DNA from: Paramecium pentaurelia
Taxonomy: Eukaryota > Ciliophora > Oligohymenophorea > Peniculida > Parameciidae
DNA length: 64,000 nt
Reading direction: 5' to 3'
Assembly: GCA_905183005.1 (NCBI GenBank)
Contig: CAJJDO010000005.1
Span: 890,641-954,640, forward strand
Position 1 is the first letter of the stretch, and each line of letters begins with the position of its first letter. Below are positions 22,657 through 34,679 of the stretch, one piece after another. A program made the position numbers and the translations under genes. A model generated the notes under the pieces. That model had not been told where the DNA came from. It worked only from the letters and a program-made list of their open reading frames with translations, and ran no database searches.

Positions 22657-23241
22657 ATGGGATAAATATGCACTAATTACAGAATAATTGAAAATGCTGA
22701 ATCAGATATCTATAGTCTGGATTCAAAGATGAAAAATTTAAATGAGATGAGCAAAAGCACAAAGTTTTCATCATTAAAAATGAGTATTACTTATACAAAT
22801 CAGATAAATTAAAAGTTATCTGAATCAGAAATACATGATGCTGATGATCCAATTCATTATATTAACATTAGTAGGGGAAGAGTGAAATATTTTAATTTTT
22901 AAGAAGATTGTTAATATTCATTACGAAAATCACAAATCACTGATAGTCCTTTAACAGTAAAGAGTGAAACTAGAGGAATAAAAAAAAAAGCCAAGATTTA
23001 GAAAGATCTTATCCACATTTAAAATTTAGATTTATCGTTTTATCTTTAAAGAAATTACTAATAATAAATTAATGAAGAATATTCACAGAGAAGTATTCTC
23101 AAGTCTCCTCTTACTAGAAGTTTCAACTCCTTTTCTGAATAAAAGAAAGTACAATTTGCTACAGGAACAAATTTCAAATCTAATCGATTTTAACCATCAA
23201 TTAGAACTAATCTAAGCAAGATTAGGAAAAGTTTAATATGA
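22657..23241 (+). CDS. Probable PP1-binding protein with SILK and RVxF-type motifs (194 aa)
   Basis: Single exon. The protein starts MGQICTNYR, a possible N-myristoylation (Gly2) and palmitoylation (Cys5) site, so membrane attachment is plausible. The body is Ser/Lys-rich and mostly disordered. Near the C-terminus it carries SILK (146-149, nt 23092-23103) and KVQF (164-167, nt 23146-23157). A SILK motif N-terminal to an RVxF motif is a known docking pair for protein phosphatase 1, as in inhibitor-2-like regulators. The motif pair is seen in the sequence; the PP1 role is inference. Short motifs can occur by chance, but order, spacing and disordered context all fit. Confidence 0.6.
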
Positions 23242-23471
23242 GTAGGTTGTAAGTAGTAATATTGGGTTATATTTAATATTAAATATTTTGTAATTTGTTT
23301 AATAATATCATCTTTTCATCTTAGTTAAGCATTTAAAGAGAAAATGGAATTTTTATTAAGTAGTTATTGAAATTGTTTATTTATTTAAAAAAGGGAATTT
23401 TCAGGCTAATATCAATTGGAGAATGGGAATATCAATAGTTTAGACAATTGAATATTAATATAACAATAATT

Positions 23472-25640
23472 ATGGATTAATAAAAAGCACCTATAATTTC
23501 ATCAGAGGCTAAGTTATCTGTAATTGAATGTCCAGAGTTTAATTTATCAGATGAGAAAAGCAAACATTATGCTTACTATTTCTCTAGGGCATTTTGGGCA
23601 GGTGCTAAAATTTGTTAATTTTAAAGATCATATGAAGCATAAGGATTATTTTTATTTGTTGTAAAAGATATTTTAAAAGGAATTAATATGAATAATTTAT
23701 ATTATTAAGAAAATAGAAGTAAGAGATATATTATTATAAAATGTAGGTTTAATAATAATTTACTTATGTATCTGCATTCTTCTAGAATTGTGTAAATTAT
23801 CTAAGTTTTGGGGATTCAAAGATTATTCCTGAATTATCTGTAGAAAAATATTAACTATTTTTATAATTAATAAAGGCATATTTCGAATAATAGGAAGAGT
23901 TTACAAAAAATATGGAACTTAATAGAGAAATATATTTATACATATAATAAACCATATGGATTATTGGATTTAGTAGAGAAGGGAGGATCTAATTCTTAAT
24001 ATTCTCAAAATTTAAGTTAGGAATTGATAGAAGAATTGGATTAATTTTTACATAAATAAAACGTAAGTGAATTAAATAGTAGAGTAATTTTGAAAGAAGA
24101 TAGATTGGAATTATTGATAGCATCATAAGAGTGATCAGATGTCATTGAATTTGATGAAATTCAATGTATGAAAATAGTTACTGTTTATGGAGATTTTAAA
24201 TCTTTTTAAATGGTGTGGCCATTAATTTAAGATAGGCATAAAAGTATGCTGCAAATGAAACTTAAGTTAAAATTTTGGGGAATACATTAAACATTTTGAG
24301 AGTGGAGATATTGAATAATATAAGGAAAGTTAAAAATTATGGATATAAGATAAGGGACCAATTATTGAAACAAATATTGGTTTTATATAAACATATTTAG
24401 ATCCAATGAAAGTGAGTGCAGAATATGAAAGATTTGTATCAATTGTAAAATAAGAAGAATTAAAATTACTTGTAAATTTAGTTGAAAAGGCAGAGAATAT
24501 AATTAAAGATTTACCTTGGCTTAAGGTATTTGAAATTAAAAAGTTTAGTAGACCTGATTTTACATCTTTAGAAATATTGTCATTTGCTTGTTTTGGTACA
24601 CCAGTTGGCATCAATATACTAAAATATGATGATATTAGATAAAATTTAGGATTAAAAAATGTTAACTTAGGTAATGTCTAATAATAAACCCAAATAGAGA
24701 TTCTGTTAGATTGTTATAAAGAATAAATATTGACTTATTAATAAAGTATTATAAAGAATCTTTATTTGTTGTAGTTGCATTTCATGAATTGATTTGACAT
24801 GTAAGTGGCAAGATATTTATGGAAGATAAAATGGAAAATTGAATTTTGAAAATATCATAAATTCATTTACTAATGAAAAACTAAGAACTTTTAATAATCC
24901 TAATGAAGATTGGCATGATAAATTTGGAGAATTATCAGGTGCTTATAAAGAATGTAGAGCTGATAGTGTAGCTTTATATCTTAGTACATATGATGATGTA
25001 ATTTAAATTCTAGTACCTGAAATAACTAAAGAAAAAATTTATAAAGGCTGCTTGGCTTGATAACATTATGGGAGCATTGAAAGGACTTTAATATTATTCA
25101 ATTGAATATCCAAAATTGGGATAACACATATTTTAGCCTCTTATGTGATTCTATAATCAATCATAAAAAAAGATTCTTCTTTTTTTTTTGATTTATACAT
25201 TCAGAATCGAGTTATAAACCTTATTTTACTTTTTAAGTAGATTATAGTAAATTTTAGAAAATTGACAAAGAAGCTACTACTGATCTTTTAAAAGGATTAT
25301 AGTTTATAAATCAGTAGCTGATGGTGAAAATGGAATGAAATTCTTCAAAAAATTCACTCAAATTGTTCAATAATTCCTTTAACTTAGGGATATTGTTTTG
25401 TAAATAATTTTAATTTATTCTAAGAACTCATAAACAACCTAGAAATATTGAAGTATAATCAGATGTTCAATCAAATAAGGGATAAGTAAAATCAGTTATA
25501 TTTTCAGAATCACATTTAGGTGTTACTTAATCACATAGTATATTTATTAATTTATTCTATAGTATTCCATTATTAGAATGATATTGAAGATGTTAAATAA
25601 GAGTTTTTGGATAGATAATAATATTTTAAGAATTGATGTT
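23472..25640 (+). pseudogene. DPP3: Decayed dipeptidyl peptidase III (DPP3) pseudogene
   Basis: DPP3 is a cytosolic zinc metallopeptidase (family M49) that removes dipeptides from peptide N-termini. Matches lie in order along the family but in changing frames: AFWAGAKICQFQRSYEAQ, NCVNYLSFGDSKIIPE, KYAANETQVKILG, LWIQDKGPIIETNIGFIQTY, PDFTSLEILSFACFGTPVGI, LRTFNNPNEDW, then YKECRADSVALYL (the second zinc motif). I count at least eight lesions: in-frame TGA at 24132-24134 and 24795-24797, and several one-base shifts with no intron to explain them. The second TGA falls inside the catalytic HEXXGH motif (HEL-I-stop-H), so no active enzyme could be made. The boundaries are approximate; the last recognisable piece ends near 25560. 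Confidence 0.9.
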
Positions 25641-25656
25641 TATTAATATATTTTAA

Positions 25657-26098
25657 ATGAATTAATAAAATAAGAGAAAGTTCAATGTTCTTGAATACTT
25701 AAGAAACCCATATCATTTACCACCAAAATAAGACAAATTCGAAATCCCACAAACTTGCAAGGTTGGCTCAAGGACTAATCAAAGAAGATTCTATAGACCA
25801 TATAAACATAAGACTCTATTTCCAGAATTAAATAGTAACAATGCTCTTTATTTGAGCAAAACTAGTCAATAATTTAGATAATCAAGAAAGGATTGGTAAG
25901 AGGAATTATAGACGTGTCTTTAAAGTTAATCAGTAATGATATAAACTAATCCTATAGATAAGAGGAGTACCAAATAAAAGTAAAGTCTCATAATTCTTTA
26001 TGAAATCCTTACATAATTCTTCATCTAGTCAATTAATAAGAAAACAATAACCAGAATTAAAACCATTATTGGAAATTTAAGTGCATAAATTATTTTGA
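25657..26098 (+). CDS. Unknown basic 138-aa protein, one intron
   Basis: Two exons with a 25-nt intron at 25933-25957. The product (MNQQNKRKFNVLEYLRNPYH...) is basic, Gln/Ser-rich and probably disordered, with Arg/Tyr-rich stretches (QRRFYRPYKHKTLFPELN) and a Ser cluster near the C-terminus. No domain is recognised. It starts just after the DPP3 pseudogene and is open and clean, so it is not part of that decayed gene. Confidence 0.62.
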
Positions 26099-26171
26099 GT
26101 TAATCTATTTTTTTACTATAATGAAACATTTAACTTAATAAATATGTGATAAAATTCATCAAAATAATAAT

Positions 26172-26678
26172 TCAGTCAATTTTTATTGCATTCAATTATT
26201 TAATCAAAGCCATAGTTTCATCATAAAGATTATCCAGATTCTTATCCTTTTCTGTAAATTAGTTAATGTGTTCCCTTATTGGTAATAAAATATTTTCAAT
26301 GATTTTTGGAACTAAAATAATATCTACTTCTGGCTGTAATTTGGCAAAATATCTCTATTTATAACCTTTTAAAGCTATATCAGTCTCACAAAATGATAGA
26401 TTTTACTTGAGATATTAATTAAAGATGTTAAAAACATAGCATTATACATCCTAATCTTCATATGGCCCTAAAGGATAAACTATATATCTGGTATCCACAT
26501 CATAAATATCTTTCAACTTCTAAATTTAATTTGGAATAATAACTTAAGAATCTTTCTATGTTTTAACTTTTTAATTTTGCATTTATGTATTGTCATTTGT
26601 TCGGCTACCTTGATTATTAATATTTATTTGGCTATCTTGATTATCGTCATTTCCTTGTCTACCTTGATTATTACTCAT
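26172..26678 (-). CDS. Unknown 168-aa protein with Asn/Gly/Gln-rich N-terminus
   Basis: Single exon of 169 codons. The first ~30 residues contain three imperfect copies of a short N-N-Q-G/D-R/S unit (NNQGRQGNDDNQDSQI ... NNQGSRTND), encoded by similar DNA repeats. The remaining part looks globular and helical (LKDIYDVDTRYIVYPLGPY ... LSFCETDIALKGYKQRYF ... IIENILLPIREHINQF). The family is not recognised. It follows ferrochelatase on the same strand with a 49-bp gap. Confidence 0.65.
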
Positions 26679-26727
26679 TAAAATAATATATAAATATATA
26701 TATAATAACCTTATGATTATATAAATA

Positions 26728-27897
26728 TCATAATTCATGTTTATTGACTATGTCACATTACTCAAATTTACAATCTATACATCTTTCTCTCTTACTGCTA
26801 CCTTTTTTATTTCCCAATCCTTAAATAACTAGGTCACTTAATGCAGCAATGAATTATGGATGATCATTTAATGAATCGCATCTAATAACATTTTTCTTAT
26901 TAGATTCAATATCCTTTTTTAAGTCTTCCATGAGTTGTATATCTAATTCATATAATGTTTCTAAATGATCACTTGTAAATCCCATAGGAGAAATAAGAAT
27001 ATTTTTGAATTTGTTATTCTTTATGTATTAATTTAAAGCATGATGTGTTGCTGGTCTTAACCATTTATTTAAGCCTACTTTGGATTAATAGGATAAATCA
27101 AAATGAATTTATATTCCCATATTTTTTAATTGATCTATGACTAATTAACAAGACTCATAAATATAATATGGATATTTTTCACCATCCCATACAAAATCAG
27201 CTGGTAAAGAATGTGCTGTAAATAGAATGATAGTTTCTTTTGGATCTAAATTCTAACCTTTAATTTTATTTATCAAAAGAGTAGCCATGGCAGAAATATA
27301 AAATTTGTTTTTATGCCATGAATCTATTACTGATACTTCCAATTTTGGTTGAATTGTTTTATATTTTTGTAGTAATTCAATTGCATTTCGTATAGCATTC
27401 CCTCCTGTTGAACAAGAATATTGAGGATATTGAGAAAAAAGTAAGAATTTTTATATTCTTCCTTCAGTTTTCTCAAAAGCATACTCAATAGCATCCTCTT
27501 ATAGAGGTAACCCATATCGAAATGCTGGTAGAAATCCACTTCCTTATGGTTTGCTCATCAAAAATCCTTATACCATTGTCCATTTGAATAGAGGAGAGAA
27601 ACCTCCAATCTTCTCATATTACTTATTGATTTTGGCAGGACCTCTCAATCTGGCTATATATGGACCTAAACCGAAAGGTATTCTAATGACACTGGTGTCT
27701 TAAAAGAATCTGATTAAAAATGGACTGATTTCTTAAAATGAATTGGGCCTAGCCTATATTGTTAGAGATCACCCTCCTAGATTTAGCATGAGAATAGCTG
27801 TTTTATTGTCTGGATCAAATTGGGTTTATTCAAGGTACTACAAGGACTGATTGTATGTTGAGGATCTGAATTTGGTGAATTGGTAAATAGATTTCAT
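26728..27897 (-). CDS. FECH: Ferrochelatase (protoheme ferro-lyase), [2Fe-2S] type
   Basis: Inserts Fe2+ into protoporphyrin IX, the last step of heme synthesis; in eukaryotes it sits on the matrix side of the mitochondrial inner membrane. 381 aa. The first ~30 residues are basic and Ser/Thr-rich, a plausible mitochondrial presequence. Family blocks in order: AILMLNLGGP (~35), IRIPFGLGPYIARLRGP, YEKIGGFSPL, QYPQYSCSTGG, VIDSWHKNKF, ILFTAHSLP with the active-site His (~221), and PMGFTSDHLETLYELD with the conserved His/Glu. The C-terminus has C365-x2-C368-x4-C373, which with the YSC cysteine reproduces the four [2Fe-2S] ligands of animal ferrochelatase. One intron at 27749-27772 (24 nt, GTGA donor) falls right after LGG. 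It is divergent from DOP1 (55 bp). Confidence 0.95.
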
Positions 27898-27952
27898 AAA
27901 AATAAATTTATATGTCTAATACTTATACTTCAATAATATATTTAAATAGTTA

Positions 27953-30900
27953 ATGGATAAATCAAAATTGGTTTAGCATACATCATCTTTGAATACTAAT
28001 CTATAATATTATCTAAATAAGTTTGAAAAGAACCAAGAATGGGCTGATATTGCACCTTTATTGATGAAAATCGAAGGATTGTTGAAATAACATCCATCTC
28101 CATATATAATCGAAAAAATTCAATTAAGCAAGAGATTAGCATAATGTCTTAATCCTCATGTATGAATTTATAAGATTAATTAGCTTTCTGCACCAATCCA
28201 TATGTCAGTATTAAAGATCTATGATCAATTATTCAAAAATATGGCAAACTTTAGTGTAGAGGGAGATCCATCAGGAGTTGTGAAATTGTATTTAGAAGAT
28301 CTTGCCCTATATTCAATTGGATTGCTTCCTTTTTTTTCTAATGCTTCTTCAAAAGTAAGACCATAATTTTTGGATCTCATTAAATAACATTATGTTCCTT
28401 TGGGAAGAGAATTAATACCAATGTTACCAGGATTAGTGGCTAGTATATTGCCAGGCTTGGATGATCAATAAGAAACTAATCAAAAAAAATGCATGAGTGT
28501 ATTAGATGAATTGAGTCAATCAGCAGGTAGAAAATTCCTTATTGGATCAGTATGGATGTCAATGCTTAGAAGTCCTAAATGTAGAAGGTACATAATGTAA
28601 ATATGGTTATAGTTCATCTATTAAGTACTTATCTCAAAAGATACCTAAAATGTAATAAGAATAAGAGGATGAACAATCAGATTATATGAGTGATGAATAT
28701 GAAGAAGAAGAGTAATAGAAATCATAATCAATTGCATAAGAATAATAACAAAATTAATTGAAAGTGACTCAAAATAATCAAGATATAGAAGACATTAAGG
28801 ATGATTCTATAGAATAGATAATGGATAATAATGCTTAGAATGAAATAAGAAAGAGAACTATTGTAGTAGAATAGAGTATGGAATTGAAACGTAAATAAGC
28901 TTTGATGATGATTGAAGATGGTATCAATGAGGAAACATATGAAAACAATTTTCCATCACTTCATGTCCCTGCACTAATTTCCTGTTTGGATGATGAAAAG
29001 TATTATTATAAATTCTATATAGTTAATTAATTAAGAGATAGGCACTTGATATGATGTATACACATTTGAAATCTAATGTAATTAAAGAAAATAAAGAGAT
29101 TTTGGTTGAAGCTTCATTAAAGTTATTAATAAGAAAAGATCTATCAGTAACAAGAAGAGTAAATTAATGGTTATTTGGTAAACCAGATATGGATAATAAG
29201 TACTAAATAACTGAACAAAATAAAGATATTCTTTAATATGTTGTGAATTCATTTAATAAATTTTTACAATAAGAAGCCAATGAGTAGAATGCAGTATTTC
29301 CAATAAAATTATTATATAATTTTTTTATGGAACATGATCATATGGTTGAATTATTAATTGGACAAGTTTCATTTAATTTAATTAAATATGTTGAAATTAA
29401 TCACAAAAAATATCCAGAAATTGTAAAATCTTGTAAAAGATTATTGGAATCAATTACATCATTTTTATTGATTGTTGTTAATGAGGTTAGCAAATAATAC
29501 AACATATATATAAACTTTTTATTTTCTATTCTAATCACTAAAGAAGATAATTTCGAAAAGTCTATAGAATTCACATTATTACGTAGTGCTGCAGCTAATT
29601 TAATGACTTGTTTATCAAATTTTTCACCTGAAGAATTAAGAAAATAATCTCCTGGTTTAACATTAAATAAATTGTTAGTTAGAATGGAACAATTACCTTA
29701 ATAATAGGATAAACAATTAGTAAGACCATAAGAGATGTCAAATTATGATGAAGCCATAGAATAATTTGGATAGTTATATTAAAAATTGGCTGATGTAATT
29801 CTTGATGGAGATGAATAAATAAGAATAGAATTTGAATCAATTAGTAAATCATTAATTAAGGGATTAAGATTTAAATAAAACAAAGAAGTTCCATAATTAC
29901 CAAAATGGTTTACCTCAATAACAAAAATAATAAAAGAAGAGAATCCATCAATTTCTTTATTAGCTATATAGAGTATGATTGAAATTTTAATATCTGAGAA
30001 AGTGGATATTATATATGAAAATTTAAAGAAATTAATTGTTGAAGAAAGTAGAACTAAAATGTTGAAGAATTAAATCATTGAAGGATAAGATTATACAAAA
30101 CTTACCTTAGAGAAATTATGGAATCTTCTTGATTACCCTTTTTTTCATGAAAGAATTATAGAAATGATTGTAAATTTATCAAAAGTATTCCCAACATTTT
30201 TTACAGAAGTTGTAATTCATTAATTCAAAAATATGCAAGAAGCAGCTATCAGAAGATTTGCTTTATTTTGGAAATTAAGTGCAACACATTATAAAGAATT
30301 ATAAGATCTAAACAAAGTAGGACTATTTTTAATGCTTGATTTTTTGGATCATGAAAATCCAATCATAAGACATAATGCTAAAAATTGGTTATTAGAATCA
30401 ACAGGAATGTTAGAAAGAATTTTAGATCCATTATTTGAAGTTCTAATTTAAAGTAGTTCATCTTGGTATTTAACTGATAATCAATAAATATTCTTTGCAA
30501 AAGTGTATGAAACTAAAAGAATTAATGAAACCATAAAAAAATTAAAATCTATTCTTATATCATTTAGTGCTAGATTCATGGAATATGTATAAGAGACTGA
30601 AATCTCATCTTATATAAAGGATATTAGAATGCATTTTACAAGTGAAAGTAGTGTAATCATGTAAAAAGATACTATGATGTATTTAGATTTATTAGTCATT
30701 ATTTGTTTAAAATATGTACAAGGTTAAGCTATTGAGAGTATGTCTTTAAAATTCTATAAAGAGAATGCTGCTGTTAATGCATCTGCATGTGAATATATTG
30801 AATTATTGATTGTTAATGTTGAAAATCCAATTGTTTCTTTGAAATTTGCTGAATATATTATGCAACCCTTATAGATTGTATTGTATCATGCAATAGAAAA

Positions 30901-33655
30901 TGAAGATCTAGTAATGTAAGTGTAAATTCTAAATTTGTTTAAAGTCATTTTCTTCAATTCTTCTTTTAGAACTAAATTCCAACCAGAATAAAGAGAATTA
31001 ATAGAAGATACAATGAGTAGATCTGTAAGTAATAATATTTTCATTCCTACTCTTTTAAGAGGAATGCATACACATGTTCTGTATGTTAGAGCATAATATA
31101 TTCATTTCATTAGTACATGTATACCTTTATTGGCTGAACATTTGAGATAATAAACATTAACTGATTGTGTTCAATAAATTTTAACTGCCTATTTTAAAAT
31201 GATTAAAGATATTGCAAATAGATAATATGAATAATAAAAATCAGATCAGAAAATGAATTAATTTGATTTTTTATAAGGATCATCATAACATGAAATTTAA
31301 TCTATTTTAATTGGAGTTAAGACTATTTTAAAGCATATTTTAGGATTATAAGAAAGAGATGATATGTTTTATGAAAAGATGAAAGAGGACAATACTGTTT
31401 TTAATACTGTAAAATCTATGATAACATTTGGATTGTTAAATGTTTAAGATCAAAATAAAACAACTAAATTAATATTCTAAAAGTTTCAGAATACTTGTGA
31501 AGTCATTATGTCAACATTACCTTCCATTCTAGAATTATATATAAATTGTTGGTCATTAGGATAAGATTTTATCAAATATTCTGATACTTTAACTGCTATG
31601 GGTATTGGATCTTATTCATTTGATAAATTCAATTCATTTAATAAAATTCTATAAGAATAACAAACCAAAGAAACAAATATAGTCAAACCATAAATCTTAT
31701 AAATGATGAAACCATTATTCATGAGTTACTCTAAATAATTTATGACAGCATTATTATCAGTATGGAGTAATTAAATCAACCTATTACAAAGATTATTCTT
31801 TGATAATGAATAAATTTTGATTGATCCTTTTTCTCTCCATCAAAACACATTCCTATTAAAGACTATTGAAATAATGATTATGATGCAATGTCCTATAGAA
31901 CTATTCTTGGATAGTCTATTGGAATCATAATAATTATAAGAGTTGCAAAAATATTATGATATATATAGAAGAAAGAAATTAACAACCACAATGCTAAATT
32001 TTTAGATATCTTAACAAGAAACAAATATTCTATACTTTTTATATTGTTATTTCACTTTTGTTTAAATAGACTCACATTAATTAAAAAAAGAAAATCTTCT
32101 TCCATTTTGGGTATAAACAATGAAAATTCTATAGATACTTGCTTTATCTAAATCTCCAAGTACAAATATGTGGTTATTGGAATTGTAATTACTATTAACT
32201 CGTAAATATTCACCAAAAGAAATAATTGGAGATTAAAGATTTAGAAATTAACATCATGAATTTATAAATGATAAATTAAAATATGTGGCTTAATTTGGAG
32301 GAAAATTAAATATCTTTTGGAATGATCCAGGTTAAAAACCTGAAGGAGATGATTTGTATCAATAATATTCTATCAAATTTAAAGTAGTTACTCCTTTAAC
32401 TCCAACTCTTTATGATATTTATTTGAATGTTATAAAATCACTGAATAAAGAACTTCAATATGAAGTTACTGATATAGAAAAACTAATATTTAGTTAACTT
32501 AGTAGTGTAACTGAAGATTTTATTTAGACAAAATATAGATTAATGTGTATAAAAACACTTAAAAATGTGGCTTTAGAATTGCTCTAAAATTCATATGCTG
32601 TTGAAAAGACAGAAAGAGTTGTTTTGAGATGTAAGGAAATGATGGATATTCTATATCCACTTTTAGAAAATAGAGGTCAATATAATTAGATTTATGTTTA
32701 AATCATTTCAGAAATGTTATATTTTCAATTAGACAAAGCAAGATAAGTCTTATTAAAAGTTTATAAAGATTCAATATTAAACATTTTCAACAAAGAGGAC
32801 TTTTTTATATAATCTAAACAGACTTTAAAGTATTGGACTAAGATTATTAATTGGGTTGTATAATATGGAAGAAGTGATTTATTCACTTAGTATTTGGAGT
32901 AGGTTGCTCAATAATCTTCATTTTTCTTTAGTAGAGAGAGTGAAGAAAATAAAAGAAGAATTAAGACATTTGAAAGAATTTGTTTTCTTATATTTAGTGG
33001 AGAAAGAGATCGTTATACAAAGAAATTAGATTTGTTAATTGAAAAGATTTCAGAAGTTATTAAATCAGATTCTGCCAATCCTGGACTTGTTATGCTTATA
33101 TTATTTTGTGTAAGAATTCTTATTTTGAGATTATCACCAATTTAATTAAATGAACTATTTAGAAATATGTGGCCAACACTTCTTACTTTATTAATTAGTA
33201 TTTTTAAAAATAAACAATCAAATTAAAATTTAGTACTTGCAGCACTTAAATTAGTAGAAATGATTTCTTTCATGTAATAAGATGAATTTTTCTTACATTA
33301 ATGGATTTTTATTTATGATTATTTTGGAATTAAGATATAAGAGAATTAGGGAATAGGAGTACCAATTACTCCATTTTTGTATTAACCATATTGTTCAAAT
33401 TTCTTATTTTAACAATATTAAGTTGATTATAGTAAAGTGGAATAGACAAATGTGACTGATCCTTAAAAGAGAGAAATAATAATAAAGTAAATCAAAGTGG
33501 ATGGACAATAATAATTGGAAGATATTTCTTTGTAATTGTGTAACTATCTGGTCCAATTAAATAGTATAAGAATATACACAATGAATGAAGATATCGAAGA
33601 CTTGATAGAGAACGATTTCATCTAATTGGATTAGTTTATTTATGAATAATAATGA
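27953..33655 (+). CDS. DOP1: DOP1 (Dopey) family trafficking protein (1,876 aa)
   Basis: DOP1 proteins are large cytosolic leucine-zipper/HEAT-like proteins that work with MON2 and a flippase in endosome-Golgi traffic and ER organisation. The N-terminal ~300 residues carry the conserved domain: EWADIAPLLMKIEGLLKQHP, SKRLAQCLNPHL followed by PIHMSVLKIYDQLFKNM, LYLEDLALYSIGLLPFFSNA, YVPLGRELIPMLPGLVASIL. A charged Gln-rich insert follows, then ~1,500 residues of helical repeats. Introns are at 28160-28183, 28588-28612 and 29000-29022, all in the 5' sixth; the rest is one open exon of ~4.6 kb. Length fits the family (1,700-2,300 aa). It is followed 7 bp later by TMEM231 on the same strand. Confidence 0.93.
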
Positions 33656-33662
33656 TTAATAT

Positions 33663-34658
33663 ATGTTTACTTTATCAAGAGAAAAATTTGAAATTACATA
33701 CACCAGCAAATTGATATCCATTCCAACATGCACTTGCATATTAGTATACTTTGGTATAATAGTGATACCATTTGTACTAGTTTTTGCTTCTGAAAGTATT
33801 CAACTGACTAATAAGACTTCTGGATCATGGTATCCACATTAGAAGAATAATTGGACATAGAATATGAGGGATTTCATTTCGTAAATATCATTACATCAGA
33901 TGATGAAGTGTACCATTTTACAAATCAAAAATATCAAAATATAGAAGGCTCTGAATAATTACTATCATATTAATATATGTCATTGCAAGGATCAAAAATA
34001 TCAGTAAATTATTATTAATAATCTAATAGGCATTGATGGATGACATAAATGCAGACAATATTCCTGAATAGCTTAATTTTGATATGTAATTATTCACAGA
34101 AGCAGATAAAATAAAATAGATTACAATATTATTACCTTTAAAATGTTATTTTGCAAGTTTACATTTCCAATTTGATTGTTATTTATATTTTTAAGAAACT
34201 GAAATAATCAATGGTTAAGGATTATCATAATTATAAATAATGGGAGAGATTTAATTTTATCAATAAGAACCATTGCCATCAAGGTATATTTTTGAATTTA
34301 TTATGATAGCAATTTTGATATTAATTATTATTCAGAAATCTTAGTTGATAATCATCTAAATAGTCAATGGATGAGTGAAATGCTTTAATAGATTTATACA
34401 AGAACATATTAAATTCGTCCTAGATATATTAGTAGAAAAATAGGAGGCAATTCTGAAAAACAATTAAGAATTAGTATCAATTTAGACAATAATAAATTAT
34501 AAATAATTCAAAGATGGGTTAGTTTGTTAGCAATAATGAAATTAGCATGGCTTTAATATTTTTCAGTTTTCATAATTATATGGATTATTGGAAGAGAGTT
34601 TTTAATTTTTCTATTTAGATTTAGAATAGTTGATACTAGCAAAGTGGAATAATTATGA
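33663..34658 (+). CDS. TMEM231: TMEM231-like ciliary transition-zone membrane protein (307 aa)
   Basis: TMEM231 is part of the MKS/B9 complex that forms the diffusion barrier at the base of cilia. The protein has two membrane spans, one at ~25-45 (ILVYFGIIVIPFVLVFAS) and one at ~270-290 (FSVFIIIWIIGREFLIFLFR), with a beta-rich lumenal domain between them, exactly the family layout. The best match is the C-terminal block MKLAWLQYFSVF ... FLFRFRIVDT, corresponding to the conserved KFAWVQY...FVFQNQVV region in animals, and NFWIMVST after the first span. Introns are at 33796-33815 (20 nt), 34004-34029 and 34284-34309 (26 nt each). It lies between DOP1 and the SAPS gene with 7 and 21 bp spacers. 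Confidence 0.88.
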
Positions 34659-34679
34659 TTAATATTTTTATTTTATCAA

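Noticed and set aside
24330..24614. Minus-strand ORF of 94 codons
   Set aside because: Lies opposite the best-preserved block of the DPP3 pseudogene and has no coding character of its own.
24132..24797. In-frame TGA in DPP3 as recoding (Trp, Cys or Sec)
   Set aside because: The TGAs occur alongside many unexplained frameshifts, and one replaces the invariant Gly of HEXXGH, so decay is the simpler explanation.
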